Below are positions 33,301 to 45,225 of a stretch of DNA of 64,000 nucleotides, one piece after another. Within the stretch, counting starts at the first letter, position 1; each line of letters opens with the position of its first letter. This stretch comes from Bactericera cockerelli (lineage: Eukaryota; Arthropoda; Insecta; Hemiptera; Triozidae): assembly GCA_024516035.1 (NCBI GenBank), contig CM044955.1, positions 47,541,675 through 47,605,674 on the forward strand, given 5' to 3'. The notes below the pieces were generated by a model, which worked only from the letters and a program-made list of their open reading frames with translations, was not told the origin of the DNA and ran no database searches. Both the position numbers and the translations under genes were made by a program.

Positions 33301-35062
33301 ACTAGAAAGGAAAAGGAGATGCAAAGACAACTCATGTTTATACAAGAAACTAAACGTCAACAAGATATTGAACTGCAGAAACAAAAAGAACTTGAAGAAC
33401 AATTGCAGAGAGAACTAGAAGAGAAGAGACAGAAGGAATTGGAACTGGAGAGATTGCGTCAGATAGAATTGGAAAAGCAAAAGGAATGGGAAATGAAAGT
33501 GCAGCAAGATATCATCAATAAGAAAGTTGAGTATGACTTCCAGATTGCCATGAACAAGTTGGCCAAAGCTCAGAGGAAGAAAACGAAAGAGCACGAATTG
33601 CTAATGATTCGACTGCGGAAAGAAAAAGAATTAAGGATGCTTCGAAAAATTGTGAAAAAGAAAATAAAGTATATTCATGTTAAGAAATGCGCAAAGAAGT
33701 GGAAGGATCGTGTGAAAAGACTTCAGATAAACAAACTGGAGTTCCCTCAAGTCGTGCTAACTTCTGTGGAGAATCACACGGCAGTGTGGGGCTCAGTGAA
33801 GCACATCAGGAACCATGAACCCTACCGAATGACGGACCGCTATGCAGCCATGGAGCAACTGAACAAGAACCCACTACCCGCGAGTGACAATGTCTACCTC
33901 GGTCAGGAATTGACGCGAATACTCAAACACCAAGTAGTTCGTCCCAGGTTTATCAAACAGAACTGTCAATCCACAACGCCCCTCTTGTGGAAAGTAGGGT
34001 TTCACCTGCCCCACCTCCCACAAGAGTATTCTCCTGTGGAGGCACAACTGACCCAATTCCTGCGCAAGTTCTGCTACGACAGTAAACACGGGCTGGGGGA
34101 ATGTGATGTGCTCAGAGTGAACGGACTCACCCTGTATACAAGCTATCACCTTGCGCAAGACGATGCTAGCAACATGTCCTGTCTTATCGGCTCTGACCTG
34201 TTCGTATTCATCATGAGTAAGCTTTGGGAAACCCTGGAGGAATCCTGTGCCCGCTTCCAGGCGTGTATTGATAAACTGAATGCCGATGTTACTGTGCTTG
34301 TTCTGATATACCGCAGCAGCTACTCCGAGCAGGAGGTTGTGGACTACTTCAACACGAGTGATGTGCACGTGATCAAGTGGAACTCCGCGGCCGATGTGTC
34401 CCGCGCTCTGGTGTCCCTGTTCTCCTCGCACTTCAGTCCACAGCAGCCTCAACTCTGCTACGAGAACCTCTATGACTTCTTATCCAACGAAGTAGAAGCT
34501 GTGTTCATGCAAGTGAAGCTAGATTTGGACATAGTCGTGTGTGCAGATGAAATGCTGGCTCAGTTCAGAAAGCCAAACTACTTCATCAACATCTACAACA
34601 CGCTGGTGAGCAAGCTCTACCTCGTGGTGGAGCCGATCAGTCTGGCTTCAGAGTTCCAGTCTGTCCTGTTCAAGCACTCCTCCAGCACTCTCATCAACAC
34701 GCCTCACCAGCTGGAGTCTCTCGTAAGCCAACTCACGTTACCCACTTTCAAGACTTGGCCTGTGCTCAAAACGTCAAAATTGAAGAAGCTGTTAAAACAT
34801 TTCTTTCGCTGTCATTGACAAGAGTGGACGCAACGAACTGTATGCCACTGTGATGAGACTGCTGAATCCACCCAAAGATGATCTGGAGAGTTATCTGAGT
34901 CGAGTCAACTGGAGCAACATACTCCTGCCTTGCTTTCTCTGGAATCTGAGAGCCCACGCTAGTCATATAAGCAGTGCTTACTTATTTTACGATAGGGATA
35001 ATGTAAAGTCAGAACTGCACTCACATTGGTGGGTCAGTATGTCATCCGCCATTCAAAGCTGA
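30304..35062 (+). CDS. xmas: GANP/xmas (MCM3AP-like) TREX-2 scaffold, frameshifted in this assembly
   Basis: Scaffold of the TREX-2 complex, which couples transcription to mRNA export at the nuclear pore. ATG at 30305 directly follows an acceptor (tgtgcag|aATG), so a 5'UTR intron exists. Order: RRM (about 30326-30515; VIFMTDVP...SVCFTS); basic linker; SAC3/GANP domain from about 30990 to 31900, opening with CPDMCPEKERIMRAYRKLW; a Phe-rich NIFQKP/FGKP-type region 32300-32990; a Glu/Lys/Arg coiled coil 33190-33700; a conserved C-terminal region to the stop at 35062. No introns interrupt it. The reading frame changes near 30690, 32800, 32995 and 33310 (each equal to one missing base) and near 34795 (one extra or two missing). 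Between these points the frame is open throughout, with no nonsense codons. This points to indel errors, or very recent damage, rather than an old pseudogene. Confidence 0.9.
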
Positions 35063-35560
35063 ATTCCTGTACTCTGAATTTTTTAAAACTATTTTTTTCG
35101 GAGAGCGTTATATTTTTTTTACGTAAGTGTATTTGGAATATTGCAAAATTCTGTTTTTTTAAGTCATTATTTTGTTTCAACTCTAAATAATATCATATTA
35201 GGACAATTGTTGTTGTAGCGACGCGACCTAAGGTACACCAATTCGGTCTGAAAATCTTTAACCGGGTCGGTCAATAATAGTTTCGGTGTATTATGTTTCC
35301 TTTCAACATTTTGGTTCATTGTTCACATAATTATTCCTACATCTTCTTACCCCGCAGGAAGATTGGACCAAATATCAGGTGGACTCAGTGTTCAAAAGTG
35401 TCATTTGTAATTTATATTATTCTTTTGACAAATTTAACCATAACTTTAGCTGACGAAAAACGTCCTAGTACCCATTGAAACATTATTTGTAAAGTACATA
35501 GTCTAAATTAAAGCTCATGTGTTAAAATAAAGATTTTACTTTGTTCTAGAAACCCCTTGT
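35063..35560 (+). promoter_or_regulatory. xmas 3'UTR with polyadenylation signal
   Basis: After the stop, AT-rich sequence runs to an AATAAA at 35526-35531, followed by a T/GT-rich stretch (ttttactttgttc). It is the first convincing polyadenylation signal after the stop. Confidence 0.55.
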
Positions 35561-36516
35561 GAACTGCTCGAATTTAATCTAGGGCGGCATTAATAGATTT
35601 TTTTCATATACCTTCGTGGACTTGAGTCTATTTTTGCGTATTGTTTTAAATGAGGAAACTAGTGTTCAATTCCGAATTTGTTATCTTGATTTTTTCTATT
35701 AATGTCGCCCTTAATTTATCTTATTTTCTAGAATATCTCCTGCATAATTTATGTATATTATGTCCTTGTCTATTTGACTATCTTTTTTCTTATGGCGAGA
35801 ATACTAGAACCATTGTAACATACTTGTTATATTTTGTAGTTGACATTTGACACTATTTTTTGTAGTATGAAATTAATAGACAAATTTGTTATAACGCTGG
35901 TAGATTTTGAGCATTATTTTAAATTAAGAAGTGCAATGCTCACTCGAACTTGTAATCTCGAATCTGTCTGTTAATTTCGCCCTTCACGTTTAAAAATGTC
36001 ATACTTTATAAAATTAATTAAATTAAAGACCTGATTATTTTTAAATTATTTGTGATGATTTTTTCTTTGTGTTTCTGGACTGTTTGTTTTAACATTCGAT
36101 GGAAAAAATCCAAAAAATGTAGGAGGATTTTTCATTTTATTTTTTTACACCATTTATTATTTTGTAGCCATAAAACAGCTGCTACTGTAGACCCTTGTGG
36201 TCTGTGTTGTAGCTTGCCTATTTCGTAGTATGCCTCCCCCCTGTTGGACGAAAAGTTACACAATCAAGTTTTTAAAAAAATAACTATTTTTTTATTATAA
36301 TATACTAGGCCAATGACATAGTTGGTTTTGAAGGAATTCAATCAGGTACTTGAGGGACAATTTTTTTTTATTTTTATTAACAAATGTATCGTAGCAAGAG
36401 CTACAGCTTTATTTATTTTTCAAAATACAATTTAAGTATACAAGAATAAATTACAGAATAAGAGCAGATATAAAACCTTTGAGCATTGTACATTTTTTTT
36501 TTTTTTTTTTTTTTTT
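35561..36516. other. Intergenic, repeat fragments
   Basis: Mostly unrecognised AT-rich sequence. 36150-36265 is a family-4 SINE tail fragment (minus; GTAGACCCTTGTGGTCTGTG, GTTGGACGAAAAG). Confidence 0.5.
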
Positions 36517-36652
36517 ACTTTCCTTATCTTATAATAAGGAAAGTATTGTATTCGTCGAAAATTTGACCTACTCAGTTTTTCACATTTCTGGACGAATCAT
36601 GGCCTCAGGATACCAAAAAAGTTGTTTTCAGCCATTGGTTCGTGCGTCTGTC

Positions 36653-36655
<3 letters not shown>

Positions 36656-36730
<75 letters not shown>
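36656..36730. repeat. (TG)n microsatellite
   Basis: Uninterrupted TG repeats of about 70 bp after CTGTCTGTC. The CVCV/HTHT ORFs on either strand are artefacts of it. Confidence 0.97.
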
Positions 36731-36732
<2 letters not shown>

Positions 36733-36889
36733 CAGGATATCTCAAGAGCTCCGTGAAGTTGGCTCGCCCCTAAAACCAATATGAAAGCTTTATTAGTCAA
36801 AAGTTTGTACTCACTTTGTACTCCTTTGTACCAAAAATTATTTTGCTTGTACCACTACCGTTTACGAGTTATAAGGGTTGCAAAATGGG

Positions 36890-37440
36890 CGAGCCAGCTT
36901 CACGTGAAGTTGGCTCGCCCCTAAAACCGATATGAACGGTTTATGTCTCATAAGTTTGTACTCGGTTTGTACTCCTTTGTACCAACTTTCTTTTTCCTCT
37001 ACAACCTACCGTTCTCGAGATATTGCAAAAACAAAATTGGCAAATTTTCAAGGTCACTCATTTTTTTTGATTCGATTGTACTCGGTTTGTACTCCTTTGT
37101 ACCGTTTATATTTTTTGTCTGTGACCAGCCGTTCTCGAGATATTCAGGTTGCTAGATGGGCGAGCCAGCTTCACGTGAAGTTGGCTCGCCCCTAAAACCG
37201 ATATGAACGGTTTATGTCTCATAAGTTTGTACTCGGTTTGTACTCCTTTTTACCAACTTTCTTTATCCTCTACGACCTACCGTTCTCAAGATATTGCAAA
37301 AAAAAATTAGCAAAATTTCAAGGTCACTCATTTTTTTCTTCGATTCGATTGTACTCGGTTTGTACTCCTTTGTACCGTTTATATTTTTTGTCTGTGACCA
37401 ACCGTTCTCGAGATATTGAGGAAAATAGATGAAAAAACGC
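36890..37440 (+). repeat. Satellite, two units, plus orientation
   Basis: Two units of about 270 bp, each beginning with the palindrome GAAGTTGGCTCGCCC region, then CGATATGAACGGTTTATG, two TTGTACTCGGTTTGTACTCC blocks, and two CGTTCTCGAGATATTG-type blocks. These are the same units as at 39790-42110 in opposite orientation. Confidence 0.92.
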
Positions 37441-37775
37441 AAGAAAGCATTGTGCGTTTTGAATGCACCTACACAAATTCCTCGAAAAGGAACATCGTTA
37501 TTCGAAGAGGGGTGCGTTCAAAGACATGTACTCGATTTTGTTTTTCATATAAAATAATTTGAGTAGATTGAACAAGCCAGTGCTGCAGTGGATAATTTCT
37601 CGATTAGCTAATCGATTGAATGTATCAATACTTACCTTCCATATAATTTTCATCGTTTGTACCCACGCGGTTACCCATTTACGAGGACTTTAGTTTTTGC
37701 GGTACATCAGAGAAAATATGCAACATCTCTGGAACCAAATGGGTACAAACAACGAAATTTAGCCAATCGATTAAC

Positions 37776-37981
37776 TTTTTTTTTTTTTTTTTTTAGAGAT
37801 TTTAAAAAGGTAAGTGTGCCCCGGAACCGCTTTCGCATTACTTCAGGGCACTTTACCTTTACATCCATGCCATTCCGGAAACAGAAAATTTCGGTCAGAA
37901 ATTTCCGCTCCGGCCGGGATTCGAACCCGCAACCTCCGGGTCAGTAACCAATGCTCTTAACCACTGAGCCACGGAGGTCGG
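37776..37981 (-). mobile_element. tRNA-headed SINE inserted in the palindrome arm
   Basis: Poly-T at the left (A tail on the minus strand) and a minus-strand head CCTCCGTGGCTCAGTGGTTA with B box GGGTTCGAATCCC. The 14-bp duplication CAATCGATTAACTT flanks it (37764-37777 and 37982-37995; the shared TT makes the left edge uncertain). The mirrored arm at 39550-39640 lacks the insertion, so it postdates the inverted duplication. Confidence 0.85.
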
Positions 37982-38319
37982 CAATCGATTAACTTGATTA
38001 GTATTTACCTTCCATCAAATTTTCATCGTTTGTACCCACGTGGTTACCCATCTACGAGGCCTTGAGTTTTTGCGGTACATCAGAGAAAATATGCAATATC
38101 TCTGGAACCAAATGGGTACAAACGACGAAATTTAGCCAATCGATTAAATTGATTAGTATTTACCTTCCATCAAATTTTCATCGTTTGTACCCACTAGGTT
38201 ACCCATTTACGAGGCCTTGAGTTTTTGCGGTACATCAGAGAAAATATGCAATATCTCTGGAACCAAATGGGTACAAACGACAAAATTTAGCCAATCGATT
38301 AACTTGATTAATTATATCG

Positions 38320-39480
38320 TTGATTTTTTTTGAAATCGCATGCATACTGTGTGATAACCCGGGCCATTCTGAACCCAGTTGTGCGTCAAAAGTGTTTTCC
38401 GTTAAAAAGTAACCCTTTATGTAAAATGACAGAAAATGAACGAGACAAGCTTATCTTACAATCCACTAGATCTATCGATAGCACTTTAGTTCATTCAAAT
38501 CGGACGTACTGTTCGAAAGATAAGTTCATTCGATTTCTGAAAACATCCAAAATCTCAGATCGAGTCAAATTTTAAGCAAAACATGTCGACATATAACCTT
38601 TTCTTTAAGGATTTTTTTCAAATTTGAACTGAAGATAGCCAGTGGTGAATAAAGCCTTACCAAGCATTTGGAACCACTTGTTTGCATACCCAGCGTAAGT
38701 TGAAGGGGTATTTTATCATATTTGACATTTTGCCTTCAATTCTAATCAAGTATGTAATTTTAGGTATTTCAAACAAAATTTTAGAGAGGAGTAGTAAATA
38801 ATATACGTTTTTGGTTCCAAAAAAATTTCAGTACCGCCAACAGGAAAGCCACAAAGGCTCCTTCAAAATGATTGCATAACTTGGATATATGAAGGGGTTT
38901 TTGAAAAACCAAAGTTGATTTCAATTGCTCTCAACTAACGATTAAGCATGGACTAACAAAGATTTTTGATGCTTGCATTTTTGTCAGGTTTTCAGACCTT
39001 TGAAAGTTCGAGGTAGACCAAAATAGACATTTTTGATAAGAAATGGACAGAATGAAATAATATGTTGATATTTTCATGCCAATTTGGGAAGTTTCGCAAA
39101 ATCTGCCTAATATCGTTGATTTTTTTGAAATAGCATGCATACTTTTTGATAACCCAGGTCATTCTTAACCCAGTTGTGTGTCAAAAGTGTTTTCCGTTAA
39201 AAAGTAATCCTTTATGTAAAATGACAGAAAATAAACGGGAGAAGCTTATCTTTCAATCCACTTGATCTATCGATAGCACTTTAGTTCATTCAAATCGGAC
39301 GTACGGTTCGAAAGATAAGTTCATTCGATTTCTGAAAACATCCAAAATCTCAGATCGAGTCGAATCTTAAGCAAAACATGTCGACATATAACCTTCTTTA
39401 AGGATTTTTTCAATGGTGAATAAAGCCTTACCAAGCATTTGGAACCACTTGTTTGCATACTCAGCGAAAGTTGAAGGTTA
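38320..39480 (+). repeat. Direct duplication in the palindrome centre
   Basis: 38320-38695 (ATCGTTGATTTTTTTTGAAA, GCATGCATACTGTGTGATAA, TTTTCCGTTAAAAAGTAA) recurs at 39110-39475 with small differences. The spacer between is unrecognised. It forms the non-palindromic centre between the two satellite arms. Confidence 0.85.
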
Positions 39481-39789
39481 GGTTAGGAAAGTTGAGATAT
39501 TGCATTTTTTCTCTGATGTACCGCAAAAACTAAAGTCCTCGTAAATGGGTAACCACGTGGGTACAAACGATGAAAATTATATGGAAGGTAAGTATTAATA
39601 CATTCAATCGATTAGTTAATGGAGAAATTATCCACTGCAGCACTGGCTTGTTCAATCTACTCAAATTATTTTATATGAAAAACAAAATCGAGTACATGTC
39701 TTTGAACGCACCCCTCTTCGAATAACGATGTTCCTTTTCGAGGAATTTGTGTAGGTGCATTCAAAATGCACAATGCTTTCTTGCGTTTT

Positions 39790-42110
39790 TCTCATCTATT
39801 TTCCTCAATATCTCGAGAACGGTTGGTCACAGACAAAAAATATAAACGGTACAAAGGAGTACAAACCGAGTACAATCGAATCGAAAAAAAAAATGAGTGA
39901 CCTTGAAAATTTGCCAATTTTGTTTTTGCAATATCTTGAGAACGGTAGGTCGTAGAGGATAAAGAAAGTTGGCACAAAGGAGTACAAACCGAGTACAAAC
40001 TTATGAGACATAAACCGTTCATATCGGTTTTAGGGGCGAGCCAACTTCACGTGAAGCTGGCTCGCCCATCTAGCAACCTGAATATCTCGAGAACGGTTGG
40101 TCACAGACAAAAAATATAAACGGTACAAAGGAGTACAAACCGAGTACAAACGAATCGAAGAAAAAAATGAGTGACCTTGAAAATTTGCCAGTTTTGTTTT
40201 TGCAATATCTCGAGAACGGTAGGTCGTAGAGGAAAAAGAAAGTTGGTACAAAGGAGTACAAACCGAGTACAAACTTATAAGACATAAACCGTTCATATCG
40301 GTTTTAAGGGCGAGCCAACTTCACGTGAAGCTGGCTCGCCCATCTAGCAACCTGAATATCTCGAGAACGGCTGGTCACAGACAAAAAATATAAACGGTAC
40401 AAAGGAGTACAAACCGAGTACAATCGAATCAAAGAAAAAAATGAGTGACCTTGAAAATTTGCCAATTTTGTTTTTGCAATATCTCGAGAATGGTAGGTCG
40501 TAGAGGAAAAAGAAAGTTGGTACAAAGGAGTACAAACCGAGTACAAACTTATGAGACATAACCGTTCATATCGGTTTTAGGGGCGAGCCAACTTCACGTG
40601 AAGCTGGCTCGCCCATCTAGCAACCTGAATATCTCGAGAACGGTTGGTCACAGACAAAAAATATGAACGGTACAAAGGAGTACAAACCGAGTACAATAGA
40701 ATTGAAGAAAAAAATGAGTGACCTTGAAAATTTGCCAGTTTTGTTTTTGCAATATCTCGAGAACGGTAGGTCGTAGAGAAAAAAGAAAGTTGGTACAAAG
40801 GAGTACAAAACCGAGTACAAACTTATGAGACATAAACCGTTCATATCGGTTTTAGGGGCGAGCCAACTTCACGTGAAGCTGGCTCGCCCATCTAGCAACC
40901 TGAATATCTCGAGAACGGTTGGTCACAGACAAAAAATATAAACGGTACAAACCGAGTACAATAGAATCGAAGAAAAAAATGAGTGACCTTGAAAAATTGC
41001 CAGTTTTGTTTTTGCAATATCTCGAGAATGGTAGGTCGTAGAGGAAAAAGAAAGTTGGTACAAAGGAGTACAAACCGAGTACAAACTTATGAGACATAAA
41101 CCGTTCATATCGGTTTTAGGGGCGAGCCAACTTCACGTGAAGCTGGCTCGCCCATCTAGCAACCTGAATATCTCGAGAACGGTTGGTCACAGACAAAAAA
41201 TATGAACGGTACAAAGGAGTACAAACCGAGTACAATAGAATTGAAGAAAAAAATGAGTGACCTTGAAAATTTGCCAGTTTTGTTTTTGCAATATCTCGAG
41301 AACGGTAGGTCGTAGAGAAAAAAGAAAGTTGGTACAAAGGAGTACAAACCGAGTACAAACTTATGAGACATAAACCGTTCATATCGGTTTTAGGGGCGAG
41401 CCAACTTCACGTGAAGCTGGCTCGCCCATCTAGCAACCTGAATATCTCGAGAACGGTTGGTCACAGACAAAAAATATAAACGGTACAAACCGAGTACAAT
41501 AGAATCGAAGAAAAAAATGAGTGACCTTGAAAAATTGCCAGTTTTGTTTTTGCAATATCTCGAGAACGGTAGGTCGTAGAGAAAAAAGAAAGTTGGTACA
41601 AAGGAGTACAAACCGAGTACAAACTTATGAGACATAAACCGTTCATATCGGTTTTAGGGGCGAGCCAACTTCACGTGAAGCTGGCTCGCCCATCTAGCAA
41701 CCTGAATATCTCGAGAACGGTTGGTCACAGACAAAAAATATAAACGGTACAAAGGAGTACAAACCGAGTACAATAGAATCGAAGAAAAAAATGAGTGACC
41801 TTGAAAATTTGCCAGTTTTGTTTTTGCAATATCTCGAGAACGGTAGGTCGTAGAGAAAAAAGAAAGTTGGTACAAAGGAGTACAAACCGAGTACAAACTT
41901 ATGAGACATAAACCGTTCATATCGGTTTTAGGGGCGAGCCAACTTCACGTGAAGCTGGCTCGCCCATTTTGCAACCCTTATAAATCGTAAACGGTAGTGG
42001 TACAAGCAAAATAATTTTTGGTACAAAGGAGTACAAAGTGAGTACAAACTTTTGAATAAAGCTTTCATATTGGTTTTAGGGGCGAGCCAACTTCACGGAG
42101 CTTATCTCAA
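39790..42110 (-). repeat. Satellite array, eight to nine units, minus orientation
   Basis: Tandem units of about 264-274 bp (some with a ~20-bp deletion), each ending in GGGCGAGCCAACTTCACGTG / AAGCTGGCTCGCCC, a palindrome centred on CACGTG. Two unit types alternate near 40850-41650 (long, short, long, short), a higher-order pattern. The repeated 61-88-codon minus-strand ORFs are an open frame of the satellite; the two overlapping frames and absence of any family signature argue against protein function. Confidence 0.93.
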
Positions 42111-42553
42111 GAACGGTAAAAGCTAGAGACTTGAAATTTGGTACACAGATTAATTTTATACACCAGACGAACCACGAAACTTTTGGTTAAAATCGGCCGC
42201 ATTCTACGGCCGCAGGGCCGCAAATATTAGCCGCAAGCGCCAATTCTTTGAATTGGTTGAAGATACAAAAAAAGTTAGAGAACAACATTTTCTTATATTA
42301 AAAAAATAATAGGGGTCTATTCTCATCATTTTTTTGTTAACTTGAACTTTTTTGACCTCAGCTCCAATTTACCGGTATTTTGGGGGGACCCTTTGACTAA
42401 CTTTTTTATTATTCAACCTACATGGGGGTTGTGACATATCAATTTCAATGATTTTGAAGTGCTGATTACGAATTTGGCATTGGATTTTAGTTATCTGTTA
42501 CCGTTGATTCATCAGTGGCGGAATGTGACTCCTTTTTGGGGGATAAGGAAAGT

Positions 42554-43498
42554 CGTGTGATGTTTACACCAGATTTTTTACACATGAATTTATCTACTAT
42601 GCCCTTATCTTATCTAGATTACACATTCTACTGGTTCATGTTAATGGCTTTCTATGGTATGATTATCCAAGTGATATCTGCTGGTTATTGAGGGACAAAT
42701 TCATACACAATCAACTCGCTAATGGCAAATTAACTTCAACATCACATTGTCATTCCCCCATTAGGTTCTACGAAACTGATTTGGCACAGTTAATATGTTC
42801 TGTTCAAATATGACTAGAGTCCTTTCAATCCAGCAGTTGTTGTCTTGTCATTACTATGTGGTCAAAATCTTGAGAAAGTTAATGTTTTGGGTGCAATCCA
42901 AATTCCGAAATCGCCTTTGCTAGATAACAAAATACGTAATTGGACTTTTGAAATCGGAGCACTAGGAAGTGTAAAGAGAAAGAGAGAGATAAAGAGCTAG
43001 TTATTACGTTATTATGTCACAATTTTTAGTGGGTAGCATTGAAATTACGAGAACTTATGCTAATGCTTTATTATTATAATTGTTATTAAACAGATTAAAT
43101 CAAGTTTTATTTACAAAATATAATATATACAATTTACAAGAAACAAAGTTGATATTATTATTAAAAATCTTTATCAAGGGCGGTGCTAATGCCTACGGCA
43201 TTCTCTTCCATTCTCGAACCAACCATTATCGTCTAATATCAATCTCGTAATGCTGCCACTGGTCGTTGCCCACTCCACAATTACTCCAATTTTACTGTCG
43301 TCACGAGGCTAGGGTAGGCCCTAACATCCAAAGTACAGAGCGAAAAATGTTCTGACTCCGTCGGTATTCGAACACGGGTCACCTGGAGTGCTAGCCGAGC
43401 ATGGTACAGCTAGATCAAGGTAGACTTAAGTATAATGGACAGTGTACTTTTTATTGTAGGTGCCAGTTTTCGTGCCGTTACGCACCTAGACCGTCACG
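42554..43498. other. Upstream region of MCRS1
   Basis: AT-rich with retroposon fragments: 43080-43215 resembles 14650-14790, and 43320-43425 is a family-7 SINE fragment (minus). An acceptor tttttattgtag at 43459 precedes the first coding exon, so MCRS1 should have a non-coding first exon upstream, not identified. Confidence 0.5.
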
Positions 43499-43560
43499 AT
43501 GAATTCTAGTTACGGCCCGTCCACCTCAGCTGGCACGCCAGACAGCACGAAGAGAAGGAG
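43499..43560 (+). CDS. MCRS1: MCRS1/Rcd5, coding exon 1
   Basis: Microspherule protein 1 is a nuclear forkhead-associated (FHA) protein, a subunit of the NSL histone-acetyltransferase and INO80 complexes; its Drosophila orthologue is Rcd5. This exon encodes MNSSYGPSTSAGTPDSTKRR and ends AG|gtaagt in phase 2. The eight exons listed join without phase conflict to 432 codons against about 460 for human MCRS1, so only about 30 residues (last exon) are missing. The ATG is the first after the acceptor at 43459. No splice-junction array follows this exon. Confidence 0.85.
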
Positions 43561-44063
43561 GTAAGTGAAATCTGCCGTCGAATGTTGAATATACCGACAT
43601 CAATAGCTTCATCATTGAAGTGGTGGACTTGCAACCTAAAGGCCGGTACTTCGAGTCGCAAGCGTATTTCAAATCTTAGCAATGTGGCTTAGTGAAATAT
43701 TTCTTTCTTGTGATTAAAACAAAATACTTCCGATTTCTAATATATTTTTTTAAAGGAGCGGTGTTAAAATCTGTAGACGAACACGAGATTTTACCCTCGT
43801 GAACAGTGTGAGTACTGAGATGCGGACAACGGTGCATCATCCCTACTAAAAGCCACCTCTCCCCCCTAAACATATGATAGAAACTATCGAAAGTAATAAT
43901 AAATTAGTGAGTTACTTTGTATTATTATAGTACAATTTTAGTGGGTAGCGCAGAATGTATCATAAAGATCATGATACATTTTCTGTTTTACCTTTTTGTC
44001 TGCCTGATTCGATCTCATTATTCAGTAGTTTCACTGGTTTATTTCTCATTTGAATTATTGCAG

Positions 44064-44173
44064 TAGTTCAAGATCTATCAAGAGGAAGAAGTTTGATGAC
44101 GAGTTGGTGGAATGTAGTCTCCCTAACAAGATATCGAAGCCTAGAACCCACTCTATCAGCTCTCCTGCGTATG
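44064..44173 (+). CDS. MCRS1: MCRS1 exon 2, source of a junction array
   Basis: Acceptor ttgaattattgcag, then SSSRSIKRKKFDDELVECSL, PNKISKPRTHSISSPAY and the first base of Gly; donor TATG|gtaagtaac. It is a basic, nuclear-localisation-like segment. The last 70-odd bases plus the donor are repeated tandemly downstream. Reading on into the second copy meets TAA at once (GGT AAG TAA), so only this first donor gives a productive message. Confidence 0.88.
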
Positions 44174-44765
44174 GTAAGTAACGCTGGGACTGAACTGGTG
44201 GAATGTAGTCTCCCTAACAAGATATCAAAGCCTAGGACCCACTCTATCAGCTCTCCTGCGTATGGTAAGTAACGCTGGGACTGGTGGAATGTAGTCTCCC
44301 TAACAAGATATCAAAGCCTAGGACCCACTCTATCAGCTCTCCTGCGTATGGTAAGTAACGCTGGGACTGAACTGGTGGGATGTAGTCTCCCTAACAAGAT
44401 ATCAAAGCCTAGGACCCACTCTATCAGCTCTCCTGCGTATGGTAAGTAACGCTGGGACTGGTGGAATGTAGTCTCCCTAACAAGATATCAAAGCCTAGAA
44501 CCCACTCTATCATCTCTCTTGCGTACGGTAAGTAATGCTGGGACTGAACTGGTGGAAAATAGTCTCCTTAACAAGATATCGAAGCCCAGGACCCACTCTA
44601 TCAGCTCTCCTGCGTATGGTAAGTAAAGCTGGGACTGAACTGGTGGAATGTAGTCTCCTTAACAAGATATCGAAGCCCAGGACCCACTCTATCAGCTCTC
44701 CTGCGTGTGGTAAGCAACGCTGGGACTGAACTGGTGGAATGTAGTCTCCCTAACAAGATATAGTG
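44174..44765. repeat. Array of exon 2 3' end plus splice donor
   Basis: Six further complete copies of exon 2 from ...GGTGGAATGTAGTCTCCC through GCGTATG|GTAAGTAACGCTGG, period 84-93 bp, with GT at 44265, 44351, 44444, 44528, 44619 and 44710, then a last partial copy ending AACAAGATATAG. The units alternate between a longer form (GGGACTGAACTGG) and a shorter form (GGGACTGG). Every complete copy keeps GTAAG. Confidence 0.96.
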
Positions 44766-44874
44766 TGTTGCGCAGAATTATAGAATTTTTTTCTTTTCCG
44801 AATAGACTCAAATTAGTTCAATCACAGTAAACAGCAAGGTATTTTTATAATAACAATACTGTCTGTCCCGGTAG

Positions 44875-45075
44875 CTCAGTGGTAAAGGCGGCACTCTGTG
44901 AATCCAGAGATTCCAGAGGTCGTGGGTTCGAAACCCAGCTGGGACATGACAAGTTATCCTCCCGTTTGGGATTTTTAACACATAATAATATGTCTTGGGC
45001 TTACTGCTGGAATAATGGGACTTAATAGTCCTAATCGGGCAGTAGAAATAAGGCGATATTATTATTATTTTAAAA
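44875..45075 (+). mobile_element. tRNA-headed SINE, family 1
   Basis: GTCCCGGTAGCTCAGTGGTA head, GGTTCGAAACC B box, full tail. Followed at 45115-45150 by a GTTGGG-family stem-loop fragment. Confidence 0.9.
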
Positions 45076-45225
45076 ATCAGTGTCCCCCAATTTTAACCAA
45101 TCAATATGGGTTTGATGGTAGAGATTGCCTCAGGCAATAATCACGCCCTTTGTCAATATTATTCTTGTCAATAAAGAGTTATTATATTATATTATTTTAT
45201 AATCCCACGACCCCCTCACTTCCAG

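Larger units (their letters stand above)
36517..42553. mobile_element. 6-kb hairpin-ended element filled with palindromic satellite
   Basis: Starts ACTTTCCTTATC, followed at once by its complement (ATAAGGAAAGT), and ends GGATAAGGAAAGT, so the terminal motif occurs three times. After the hairpin come GTCTGTCTGTCTG and a (TG)n tract. The interior is satellite (units in separate entries) in two opposed arms around 38300-39490. No transposase is seen. The hairpin, (GTCY)n tract and central tandem repeats recall DINE-1/Helentron-type elements, but this is only structural analogy. The same ends occur in fragments at 14345, 46050 and 53338. Confidence 0.5.

Noticed and set aside
30304..35062. Processed pseudogene of xmas
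   Set aside because: A strong splice acceptor sits immediately before the start codon, there is no target duplication or poly-A tract at the 3' end, and there are no nonsense codons between the frame steps.
39790..42110. Repeated 61-88-codon minus-strand ORFs (LYSFVPTFF and CTPLYQLSF types)
   Set aside because: They are two overlapping frames of the satellite, repeated with every unit, without family resemblance or splice context.
44875..44950. Functional tRNA gene (also at 8252, 15674, 52821)
   Set aside because: A and B boxes are good, but the sequence continues into a common SINE tail in every copy, so these are tRNA-derived SINE heads.
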